A DNA stretch of 10,628 nt from Bacillota bacterium (GTDB taxonomy: Bacteria; Bacillota; Clostridia; Christensenellales; Borkfalkiaceae): contig JAETTR010000025.1 in assembly GCA_021768985.1 (NCBI GenBank), forward strand, positions 1 through 10,628. Direction: 5' to 3'. The position numbers and the translations under genes are program-made. The notes beneath the pieces were generated by a model. It made no database searches. It was not told the DNA's origin and worked only from the letters and a program-made list of their open reading frames with translations. Position 1 is the first letter of the stretch; each line of letters begins with the position of its first letter. Shown in pieces: positions 1-5,612 of the stretch.

Positions 1-62
1 CCCGGGCATTCTACTTAACGCCGCACGCCCGCGTCCGTCAAGCGTTTTTACGCCAACACTTT

Positions 63-257
63 TCACGGGCGGAACGCAATCAGCCACAACAACAGCCAGA
101 GCGCGCCGACTCCCGCGAGAGAGAGCAGAGAGCGGTATACGACGAGATTCCCCGCGCAAACGAAAAACAGCAGATTGAACCCCGTCAAGGCGTAAATGCA
201 CGCGCCCAGCCCGTAGGCGATGAGAAAGGCGCAACAGATGATGGTGGTGTGTTTCAT
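63..257 (-). CDS. Small hypothetical membrane protein (64 aa)
   Basis: The product is short and almost wholly hydrophobic. A first probable transmembrane helix spans about residues 5-27 and a second about 42-62, joined by a short loop with one Arg (YRS). The pattern of long hydrophobic stretches with few charges (Lys2, His3, Arg42, Arg63) is typical of a real small integral membrane protein rather than a shadow frame. I recognise no family and assign no function. The ATG at 257-255 has no clear Shine-Dalgarno sequence. A weak -10-like CATACT (264-269, minus strand) lies so close that an mRNA from it would begin at or next to the ATG. A perfect inverted repeat lies 23-54 bp upstream of the start codon. 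Downstream of the stop I see only a weak 4-bp hairpin, not a convincing terminator. Existence is moderately likely; role unknown. Confidence 0.55.
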   Translation of the reverse strand: MKHTTIICCAFLIAYGLGACIYALTGFNLLFFVCAGNLVVYRSLLSLAGVGALWLLLWLIAFRP

Positions 258-279
258 GCCGATAGTATGCGCATTTCAC

Positions 280-311
280 ACTTTTTCTTGCGAGCTGACG
301 CAAGAAAAAGT
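280..311. repeat. Perfect 13-bp inverted repeat, 6-bp spacer
   Basis: The left arm at 280-292 (ACTTTTTCTTGCG) is the exact reverse complement of the right arm at 299-311, with spacer AGCTGA. The T-rich part of each arm is at the outer edge, so neither strand has a T-run after the GC-rich part of the stem. That argues against a classical intrinsic terminator. The repeat lies just upstream of the minus-strand 64-aa gene, roughly where a -35 region or operator would sit. Its core CTTGCG-N6-CGCAAG recurs at 2518-2535. The repeat itself is certain; an operator role is inference. The rest of the gap between the two minus-strand genes (258-501) shows nothing I can identify except the hairpin at 433-448. 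Confidence 0.8.
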
Positions 312-426
312 CGTGATTTGAGGGAAACCATGATATCTCCGCACTGTGTGCTCCGATTCAGGTATTTTCCTCTGCGGCGCGCCTTTCGGGGCTCGCGATT
401 TATGCGCACCGCATTCACCTTTCCTT

Positions 427-448
427 ATAAAAGCCGTAAGCATACGGC
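427..448 (-). terminator. Probable intrinsic terminator of the 85-aa gene
   Basis: Read on the minus strand, a 6-bp stem (GCCGTA / TACGGC, 433-448) with a 4-nt loop is followed directly by TTTTAT. It lies 54 bp past the stop codon of the minus-strand 85-aa gene. The stem is short and the T-run is interrupted, so efficiency is uncertain. On the plus strand the same hairpin is followed by AAATTG and would not terminate. Confidence 0.5.
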
Positions 449-501
449 AAATTGTGTGCGCTGCCGCAAAAGCGCGGTTTTGCTTCGCGCAATAATCGGA
501 A

Positions 502-759
502 TTACAATATATTTTCCAACACGAGTTTATCGAACGGAACGCTTTCCATAAAATCGGCGGGGCGAAAAACGACGTGGTTAAATTTTGCGTAGTTAAAGAT
601 ATGCGTCTTTAACAGCACGGGCGTGGGAATATCCAACCCGTCGCAGATTTCCGCAAGGTAACTGAAAAATTCCGAGTAAGTAAATTTCTTCTCGCTCTCG
701 TAAACCGACTGCTTCGCTATGTGGTCGTGCTTGTAAACTTTCGCCCAGATCCGGAACAT
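502..759 (-). CDS. Small conserved hypothetical protein (85 aa)
   Basis: The product starts MFRIWAKVYKHDHI and has an alternation of charged and aromatic residues typical of a compact soluble alpha/beta protein. There is no signal peptide or membrane segment. The layout resembles a small family of about 85-90 residues that I recall from Clostridia: an N-terminal (R)IW.K strand, a central helix ending LAEICDGLDIPTPV, and a C-terminal F..ADF.E.V.FD block. I cannot name the family or a function. A TTG at 774-772 would add five residues, but that extension is occupied by a good -10 box (TATAAT on the minus strand, 766-771), so I prefer the ATG at 759-757. With that start no Shine-Dalgarno sequence is visible and the transcript would begin at about the ATG, suggesting leaderless translation. 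The gene is divergent from the Lrp-type regulator. Confidence 0.75.
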   Translation of the reverse strand: MFRIWAKVYKHDHIAKQSVYESEKKFTYSEFFSYLAEICDGLDIPTPVLLKTHIFNYAKFNHVVFRPADFMESVPFDKLVLENIL

Positions 760-765
760 ACCGCT

Positions 766-794
766 ATTATACAAAAATTCGCAGCAAAAAGCAA
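766..794 (-). promoter_or_regulatory. Sigma-A-type promoter for the 85-aa gene
   Basis: On the minus strand a perfect TATAAT lies at 771-766, with TTGCTT at 794-789 as a weak -35 (first three bases match) and a 17-bp spacer. The expected start site, 6-7 nt past the -10 box, falls at 759-760, on the ATG of the gene. The promoter lies back to back with the plus-strand promoter at 801-829, with only 6 bp between the two -35 boxes. Confidence 0.55.
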
Positions 795-800
795 ATGTAT

Positions 801-829
801 TTGACTTTACTCATGAATTCGGTTACAAT
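801..829 (+). promoter_or_regulatory. Sigma-A-type promoter for the regulator-aminotransferase operon
   Basis: TTGACT (801-806) and TACAAT (824-829) are separated by exactly 17 bp and each matches consensus at five of six positions. The start site is expected near 836, giving a leader of about 36 nt. Lrp-type regulators often bind their own promoters, so autoregulation from this divergent intergenic region is plausible but not shown. Confidence 0.8.
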
Positions 830-843
830 GGAATAAAATAAAT

Positions 844-857
844 CGGCGCGAACGCCG
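844..857 (+). other. Short hairpin in the regulator's 5' leader
   Basis: CGGCG (844-848) and CGCCG (853-857) form a 5-bp all-GC stem with loop CGAA, starting about 8 nt after the predicted start site and ending 4 bases before the GGGAGGAG ribosome-binding site (861-868). It is too far from any T-run to be a terminator. It could protect the 5' end or influence ribosome access. The structure is read from the sequence; function is inferred. Confidence 0.4.
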
Positions 858-871
858 TACGGGAGGAGAGT

Positions 872-1360
872 ATGAACAAACTGGAACGGGAGATTCTCGG
901 GGTTTTAAGCGAGGATTGCCGCGTGAGCGCCGAAAAAATCGCCGTTATACTCGGTGAGAAAAAGGAAACGGTGGAAACCGCCGTGCGCGATCTCGAAAAG
1001 CGCGGCGTGCTCGTGAAGTATTCCGCGATCACCAACCTCGACGAGGAAGAGGACGAATGCGTCGAAGCGCTGATCGAGGTCAAGGTGACCCCGCAGAGCG
1101 GTTCGGGCTTCGACGGGATCGCCGAAGAAATCGCCCAGCACGCGGAAGTGAAGAACCTCTATCTCATGAGCGGCGCGTACGACTTCGCGGTGATCGTGGA
1201 ATCGAACTCGGTGAAATCCGTTTCGCGGTTCATTTCCGAATGCATTTCCACCTTCGAGTGCGTGCTTTCCACGGCGACCCATTTCATTTTAAAGAAGTAT
1301 AAGATCGAAGGCGCGCTCACCAAGCCGGATAAAAACAGGAGGATTTCCGTACAGGCATGA
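872..1360 (+). CDS. Lrp/AsnC-family transcriptional regulator
   Basis: This 162-residue protein has the length and layout of Lrp/AsnC feast-famine regulators. An N-terminal winged helix-turn-helix occupies about residues 3-50 (LEREILGVLSEDCRVS, then VETAVRDLEKRGVLVKYSA). A RAM/AsnC effector domain follows at about 65-145, with the family hallmark GAYDF at 101-105. Such proteins form dimers or octamers, bind DNA and usually sense an amino acid. The start is fixed by a strong GGAGG (862-866) five bases before the ATG. Its stop overlaps the start of the aminotransferase gene (ATGA, 1357-1360), so the two are translationally coupled. The regulator probably controls its own operon in response to an amino acid or 2-oxo acid, but the effector cannot be read from sequence. 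The C-terminal tail (about 148-162) is basic and polar. Family assignment is firm; target and ligand are inference. Confidence 0.93.
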   Translation: MNKLEREILGVLSEDCRVSAEKIAVILGEKKETVETAVRDLEKRGVLVKYSAITNLDEEEDECVEALIEVKVTPQSGSGFDGIAEEIAQHAEVKNLYLMSGAYDFAVIVESNSVKSVSRFISECISTFECVLSTATHFILKKYKIEGALTKPDKNRRISVQA

Positions 1361-2550
1361 GGGATTTTCTCACCGAAAAAGCGAAATCGCTGAAACCCAG
1401 CGGGATTCGCAAATATTTCGACATGGTGGAAACCCTGCCCGACGCGATTTCGCTCGGCGTGGGCGAGCCCGATTTCGTCACGCCGTGGGACGTGCGCAGC
1501 GCGGGAATCCGCTCGTTGCAAAAGGGCTACACCCAATATACGGGCAACCGCGGGCTTTTGGAGCTGCGCAAGCTGATTTCCCGCTATCTCGAAGAGCGGT
1601 TTTCCGTGGAATATCCGCCCGAACAGATCATCGTCACCGTGGGTGCGAGCGAGGGGATCGATCTGGCGCTCCGCGCGACCTGCGATCTCGGCGACGAGAT
1701 TTTGCTGCCCGATCCCGCTTACGTTTCCTATTGTCCCATCGTTTCTCTCTGCGGCGGCGTGCCCGTCGCGGTGAAGTGCTCGGCGGAGAACGGATTTATT
1801 CTCACCCCCGAGGCGCTCGAAGAAGCGATCACGCCGCGCACCAAGGCGGTCGTGCTCGCCTACCCCAACAACCCCACGGGCGGAATCATGACGAAGGAGG
1901 AGCTGGAAGCGATTCTTCCCGTCATCGAAAAGCACGATCTGCTCGTGATATCGGACGAAATTTACGCCGAACTTACCTACGGGGGCAGGCACGTTTCCGT
2001 CGCTTCGCTCGCAAAGATGCGGGAGCGCACCGTGCTTCTGGGCGGGTTTTCCAAGGCGTTCGCCATGACGGGCTGGCGGATCGGCTTTGCCTGCGCGCCC
2101 AGGGCGGTGGACGGCGCCATGCTGAAAATACACCAATATACCGCGCTCTGCGCGCCCCGCGTATCCCAGCACGCGGCGGTCGCCGCGCTCGCGGGCGGGT
2201 TCAAGGACGGGTTCTCTTCGGTGGAGCAGATGCGGGCGGAATACGACCGCCGCCGCAGATTTATCGTGCAATCCTTCAACGAACTCGGGCTGGACTGTTT
2301 CGAGCCGCGCGGGGCGTTCTACTGTTTCCCGTCGGTGAAACGCACCGGTCTGACGGGCGAGCAGTTTGCCGACGGACTCTTGAAAACCGAGCAGGTCGCC
2401 GTGGTGCCGGGGAGCGCGTTCGGCGAATGCGGCGGCATGCACGTGCGCTGTTCGTACGCCACGGGAATGAAGGAACTGAACGAAGCGGTCGAAAGAATCG
2501 CGCGATTCGTCGAAAATCTTGCGAAAAATCGCAAGGAATCCGAAAAGTAG
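1357..2550 (+). CDS. Class I/II (fold type I) PLP-dependent aminotransferase
   Basis: A 397-residue cytosolic aminotransferase of the AspC/PatA-like group, transferring an amino group between an amino acid and a 2-oxo acid. Conserved sites are visible in order: LGVGEPDF (33-40) near the N terminus, YTGNRGLLELR (61-71), NNPTG (171-175) with the Asn that contacts PLP, SDEIY (199-203) with Asp200 for the pyridine nitrogen and Tyr203, FSKAFAMTGWR (231-241) with Lys233 as Schiff-base lysine, and HVRCSYAT (362-369) with Arg364 as probable alpha-carboxylate ligand. All expected catalytic residues are present and the length is normal. An AGGAGGA lies rather far upstream (about 14 bp), but the 4-bp overlap with the regulator gene allows coupled initiation. 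Pairing with an Lrp-type regulator suggests amino-acid-responsive expression. Substrate could be aspartate, aromatic, alanine or branched-chain amino acids; the sequence does not decide. Confidence 0.95.
   Translation: MRDFLTEKAKSLKPSGIRKYFDMVETLPDAISLGVGEPDFVTPWDVRSAGIRSLQKGYTQYTGNRGLLELRKLISRYLEERFSVEYPPEQIIVTVGASEGIDLALRATCDLGDEILLPDPAYVSYCPIVSLCGGVPVAVKCSAENGFILTPEALEEAITPRTKAVVLAYPNNPTGGIMTKEELEAILPVIEKHDLLVISDEIYAELTYGGRHVSVASLAKMRERTVLLGGFSKAFAMTGWRIGFACAPRAVDGAMLKIHQYTALCAPRVSQHAAVAALAGGFKDGFSSVEQMRAEYDRRRRFIVQSFNELGLDCFEPRGAFYCFPSVKRTGLTGEQFADGLLKTEQVAVVPGSAFGECGGMHVRCSYATGMKELNEAVERIARFVENLAKNRKESEK
2518..2535. repeat. Inverted repeat CTTGCG-N6-CGCAAG
   Basis: Perfect 6-bp arms (2518-2523 and 2530-2535) flank AAAAAT within the last codons of the aminotransferase gene. 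No T-run follows, so a terminator is unlikely. The arms and the spacer length match the core of the repeat at 280-311. The centre lies about 60 bp upstream of the predicted greA start site, a usual position for an activator site. The protein sequence here (ENLAKNRKE) could also explain the bases by chance. Confidence 0.45.
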
Positions 2551-2551
2551 G

Positions 2552-2580
2552 TTGACAAACCCCTGCGAATCGGGTATAAT
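2552..2580 (+). promoter_or_regulatory. Consensus sigma-A promoter of greA-lysS
   Basis: TTGACA (2552-2557) and TATAAT (2575-2580) are both perfect consensus hexamers with an exact 17-bp spacer, beginning one base after the aminotransferase stop codon. This predicts strong, constitutive housekeeping transcription starting near 2587. Confidence 0.92.
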
Positions 2581-2590
2581 AGCGATAGTA

Positions 2591-2664
2591 ACCGTGATTT
2601 CCACCATACGAGAGGAAGTCACGGTCGTCTTTATAAACAGTTATAAATAACGCGCGAAACGCGC
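2591..2664 (+). promoter_or_regulatory. Structured 5' leader of greA (three stem-loops)
   Basis: A 12-bp stem, including one G-U pair, forms between 2591-2602 (ACCGTGATTTCC) and 2614-2625 with an 11-nt loop, starting about 4 nt after the predicted transcription start. It is followed by a perfect 7-bp A/T dyad (TTTATAA, 2630-2636, with TTATAAA, 2641-2647) and a 5-bp GC hairpin (GCGCG / CGCGC, 2652-2664, loop AAA) that ends just before the AAGGA ribosome-binding site. None has a proper T-run, so these are not terminators. Escherichia coli greA is known to have a regulatory leader that yields the GraL RNAs; whether this leader acts similarly is speculation. A 5' stabilising hairpin is the simplest reading. 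Confidence 0.55.
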
Positions 2665-2683
2665 AAAAACAAGGATGGGGAAT

Positions 2684-3148
2684 ATGGCAGAATTTTTCAT
2701 GACCAAAAAGGGATACGAAGAGGCGGTAAAACAGCTCGAATATCTCCAGAAAGTCAAGCGGGCGGAGATCGTGGCGCGCATTCAGGAAGCGCGCAGTCAC
2801 GGTGATTTGTCCGAGAACGCGGAGTACGACGCCGCGCGCAACGAGCAGGCGGCGAACGAAGGGGAGATCATCGAGCTCGACTATAAGATCAAGAACGCCG
2901 TCATCATCGAGGAAACGGACGACAATTCGGTCGTTCATATCGGTTCCGAGGTCAAGGTATACGACGCCGATCTGGAAGAAGAGACGGTCTATACCATCAT
3001 GGGCACGACCGAGGTGGACGCCATGAAGAATATCGTGTCGAACGAATCCCCCGTCGGCAAGGCGCTTTTGGGGCACAAGAAGGGCGAAACGGTGACCGTC
3101 AAGGCGCCCGATTGCGAATATCAGTTGAAAATTCTCAAAATAAAATAA
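2684..3148 (+). CDS. greA: Transcription elongation factor GreA
   Basis: GreA enters the secondary channel of RNA polymerase and stimulates cleavage of backtracked transcripts. The 154-residue length is normal. The N-terminal coiled coil spans about residues 8-75 and carries the tip motif HGDLSENAEYDAA with the acidic residues Asp41 and Glu44 that coordinate the catalytic magnesium. The C-terminal FKBP-like domain (about 80-154) contains the family signature VSNESPVGKALLGHKKG (118-134). An ATG at 2675 in the same frame would add three residues, but the AAGGA at 2671-2675 overlaps it and is correctly spaced (8 bp) for the ATG at 2684, giving the usual MAEFF.MT start. It is first in a two-gene operon with lysS, 11 bp apart, a common Gram-positive arrangement. 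Confidence 0.97.
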   Translation: MAEFFMTKKGYEEAVKQLEYLQKVKRAEIVARIQEARSHGDLSENAEYDAARNEQAANEGEIIELDYKIKNAVIIEETDDNSVVHIGSEVKVYDADLEEETVYTIMGTTEVDAMKNIVSNESPVGKALLGHKKGETVTVKAPDCEYQLKILKIK

Positions 3149-3159
3149 AGAAGGCTACC

Positions 3160-4647
3160 ATGGAAGAGAGGACGGAGAACACGGAGGAACAGCTCGCCGA
3201 GCAGGCGCGCATCCGCCGCGAAAAACTGAAAAAACTCGTATCGGAAGGCAACGACCCCTACGTGAAAACGAAGTACGACGTGACCGCGAATTCCGTCTGC
3301 GTGAAGGAGAACTTCGGCGAGTACGAGGGCAAGGAGGTTTCGGTCGCGGGCAGACTCATGTCCCGCCGCGTGATGGGTAAGGCGTCCTTTTCGCACATTG
3401 CCGACCGCGACGGACAGCTGCAGCTCTATATCACCCGTCAGGATGTCGGCGAGGACGTTTACACCGCCTATAAAAAGGATTACGACATAGGCGACATTGT
3501 CGGCGTGCGCGGCACGGTGTTCAAAACTCAGACGGGGGAGGTTTCGGTGCATGCGACGCATCTCGAAATGCTGTCCAAATCCCTGCTGCCTCTGCCCGAA
3601 AAACACAACGGGCTCGTGAACGTGGACATGAAATACCGTCTGCGCCACATCGACCTCATTATGAACGAGGACGTGCGCAAAACGTTCTTCCGCCGCGCGG
3701 CGATCTTCCGCTATATCCGCGAATATCTCGACGGGCAGGGCTATACCGAAGTGGATACCCCCATTCTGTTGCCCCTCGAAATCGGCGCGGACGCCCGTCC
3801 CTTCAAAACCCACCACAACGCGCTCGATCTCGATATGTATCTGCGCATCGAAACGGAGCTGTATTTGAAGCGGCTGATCGTGGGCGGGTTCGAAAAGGTG
3901 TACGAGGTGGGCAGAATCTTCCGCAACGAGGGCATGGATTCTTCGCACAATCCCGAATTCACCACGGTGGAAGTGTACCGCGCGTACGTCGATTACAACG
4001 AAATGATGGACTTCGTGGAGGAGCTTTACCGGTTCGTCGCGGAAAAGGCGTGCGGAAGCACGAAGATTTCCTACGGCGGCACGGAGCTCGACTTCGGGAA
4101 GTGGGAGCGGCTGACCATGACGGAAGCCGTCAAAAAATATTCGGGCGTGGATTTTGCGGCCGTTTCTTCCGACGAAGAGGCGCGCAGGCTCGCCGCGGAA
4201 AAGGGCGTGGCGCTCGAAAAGGGAAAGGATTCCAAGGGGCATATTCTCGCGGCGTTCTTCGACGCGTTCGTCGAGGACAAGCTCGTGCAACCCACCTTTA
4301 TTTACGATTACCCCGTGGAGATTTCTCCGCTCGCCAAGCGCAAGCCGGACGATCCGTCCATGACGGAGCGGTTCGAGTACTTTATGGCGGGAATGGAGAT
4401 GGGCAACGCGTTCTCCGAGCTGAACGACCCGATCGATCAGCGGGAGAGAATGGTGGCGCAGGCGAACAGAAAGCGCGCGATGGGCGCGAACGCGGAAGTG
4501 GACGAGGACTTTTTAAACGCGCTCGAATACGGCATGCCGCCCACGGGCGGGCTCGGCTTCGGCGTCGACCGCCTCGTCATGCTGCTCACGGATAACGACA
4601 GTATCCGCGACGTGCTCTTGTTTCCCACAATGAAACCGAAAAAATAA
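3160..4647 (+). CDS. lysS: Lysyl-tRNA synthetase, class II
   Basis: This 495-residue enzyme charges tRNA-Lys with lysine using ATP. The N-terminal OB-fold anticodon-binding domain lies at about 58-135 (VSVAGRLMSRR, SFSHIADRDGQLQLY). The class II core follows. Around 199-222 it reads TPILLPLEIGADARPFKTHH, where most LysRS have a GGA.ARPF element, so the first Gly is replaced by Ile. Motif 2 is RIFRNEGMDSSHNPEFT (252-268), and motif 3 is GLGFGVDRLVMLL (464-476) with the ATP-binding Arg471. The frame stays open upstream to a TTG at 3112 inside greA, but the ATG at 3160 has an AAGAAGG ribosome-binding site with 5-bp spacing and gives the expected family length, so I start there. Cotranscribed with greA. 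No T-box or lysine riboswitch is visible upstream. Confidence 0.97.
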   Translation: MEERTENTEEQLAEQARIRREKLKKLVSEGNDPYVKTKYDVTANSVCVKENFGEYEGKEVSVAGRLMSRRVMGKASFSHIADRDGQLQLYITRQDVGEDVYTAYKKDYDIGDIVGVRGTVFKTQTGEVSVHATHLEMLSKSLLPLPEKHNGLVNVDMKYRLRHIDLIMNEDVRKTFFRRAAIFRYIREYLDGQGYTEVDTPILLPLEIGADARPFKTHHNALDLDMYLRIETELYLKRLIVGGFEKVYEVGRIFRNEGMDSSHNPEFTTVEVYRAYVDYNEMMDFVEELYRFVAEKACGSTKISYGGTELDFGKWERLTMTEAVKKYSGVDFAAVSSDEEARRLAAEKGVALEKGKDSKGHILAAFFDAFVEDKLVQPTFIYDYPVEISPLAKRKPDDPSMTERFEYFMAGMEMGNAFSELNDPIDQRERMVAQANRKRAMGANAEVDEDFLNALEYGMPPTGGLGFGVDRLVMLLTDNDSIRDVLLFPTMKPKK

Positions 4648-4654
4648 TTTGACG

Positions 4655-4686
4655 GGGCACGGAAAATCCTTTTTCCGTGCCCGTTT
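4655..4686 (+). terminator. Hairpin terminator after lysS, short T-run
   Basis: A perfect 12-bp stem (GGGCACGGAAAA, 4655-4666, with its complement at 4671-4682) closes a 4-nt loop, 7 bp after the lysS stop. Only G-TTT-G follows, so the T-run is weak, although the stem itself ends in A-U pairs. The ribosome-binding site of the next gene starts a few bases later (4690). Partial readthrough into the downstream genes is likely, since I find no clear promoter in between. Confidence 0.7.
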
Positions 4687-4700
4687 GCAAAGGAGCGGGT

Positions 4701-5609
4701 TTGGACGCAAAAATTACAAAACAACGGCTGGGGAATTTCCTCTCCTACGATTGGCTGAAAATATTGATCGCGATCGCGGCGGCGGCAGTCGCGCTGTCTC
4801 TCTTTTTCACGATGGTCGGCACCCGTCCCACCGAGGCGCAGTCCTTCGAGGTCTACGGTTACTTCGACGTAACGACGGGCTCGGATTTTAACGGACTTTC
4901 GGACGATCTCGACAAGAAGGACGCCTTTTCCTATGAAATGCTGACGGTTACGAGCGAAAGCTTCAGTCTCGAAAACTACGGGAGCACGGTGTATACCGCC
5001 CGCCGTTCCGCGGGCGAGGGCACCGTCATGTTCCTTACCGATTTCGTGACCTATGACGAAGAGGGCAAGCTGAAAGAGGATTCCGTTCTCAAATCGCTTA
5101 CGGCGAACGCGCTCGTCGATTCGGACCGGACGGGCGGCGGGTTTTTCGATACCGCATACTTTATGGAGAGCAGCCGCGCGTATCTTGCGCGGTTCTTCGG
5201 CGAGGATCTTACGGCGGAACTGGACGAGAAGGCGGCGGAAGAGAGCTTCCTCGCCCGAAACAATCGGGACAAGCGGTTTCTTTCGGAGAGCAAGAAGCAG
5301 AAGGGCATCGAACAGGAAAAGGCGCGGCTGATCAAGCTGAAAGCGGATTACCTTGCGGTGGAAGCCGCTTTCGGACGCGGCGCGCTCACCCACAGAATCG
5401 TGGAGGACGAAAACGGAAAGACGCATTCGGCGGGAATCGGCGTCGGGAATTTAAAGGGGATTTCCAATCTCTTTTATTACAAAAACGGCGAGGAGATCGC
5501 CACGGCGGACCTTGCGCTCGTCGTTTTCTACAACAACTACGGAAAGCAGAACGAACTGCGCTACGATACGCTTTCTTTCTTGAGCTATCTCGTGGAGAAA
5601 TACGGTTAA
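4701..5609 (+). CDS. Membrane-anchored protein of unknown function (302 aa)
   Basis: A short basic N terminus (DAKITKQR) is followed by one hydrophobic segment at about residues 19-40, then a mostly hydrophilic region of about 260 residues with no cysteine. It probably sits in the cell membrane with its C-terminal part outside. It lacks a lipobox. The outer part contains a charged helical stretch near residues 185-220 (DEKAAEESFLARNNRDKRF, then KKQKGIEQEKARLIKLKA), possibly a coiled coil, and ends in a region rich in Tyr and Phe (FYNNYG, LSFLSYLVEKYG). I recognise no enzyme motif. The TTG at 4701 is chosen because AAAGGAG (4689-4695) lies five bases upstream; a GTG at 4677 in the same frame would lie in the terminator stem and lacks a ribosome-binding site. 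The downstream decarboxylase-like gene begins three bases after its stop, so the two are probably cotranslated. Confidence 0.85.
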   Translation: MDAKITKQRLGNFLSYDWLKILIAIAAAAVALSLFFTMVGTRPTEAQSFEVYGYFDVTTGSDFNGLSDDLDKKDAFSYEMLTVTSESFSLENYGSTVYTARRSAGEGTVMFLTDFVTYDEEGKLKEDSVLKSLTANALVDSDRTGGGFFDTAYFMESSRAYLARFFGEDLTAELDEKAAEESFLARNNRDKRFLSESKKQKGIEQEKARLIKLKADYLAVEAAFGRGALTHRIVEDENGKTHSAGIGVGNLKGISNLFYYKNGEEIATADLALVVFYNNYGKQNELRYDTLSFLSYLVEKYG

Positions 5610-5612
5610 GCC

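Noticed and set aside
1..62. Possible end of another gene at the left edge
   Set aside because: Sixty bases give no frame with a recognisable motif, so no feature can be supported.
280..311. Perfect inverted repeat considered as a bidirectional terminator
   Set aside because: The A/T tracts lie at the base of the stem within the arms and no T-run follows on either strand, so the geometry is wrong for intrinsic termination.
249..551. Plus-strand open frame of 100 codons across the gap between the two minus-strand genes
   Set aside because: It overlaps the ends of both minus-strand genes, crosses the inverted repeat and terminator hairpin, is Arg/Phe-rich, and lacks a ribosome-binding site or recognisable motif.
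1159..2622. Long open frame (487 codons) on the minus strand opposite the regulator and aminotransferase genes
   Set aside because: It is antisense to two well-supported genes, is rich in His and Arg with no recognisable motif, and is explained by the GC-biased codon use of the sense genes.
2591..2647. greA leader hairpins considered as a terminator for the aminotransferase gene or as a known riboswitch
   Set aside because: The stem lies downstream of the greA promoter, is followed by CGTCTTTATA rather than a T-run, and shows no conserved riboswitch or T-box elements.
3121..4290. Long minus-strand open frame (389 codons) opposite lysS
   Set aside because: It mirrors lysS codons, has low-complexity His/Arg/Val composition and no ribosome-binding site; a shadow of lysS.
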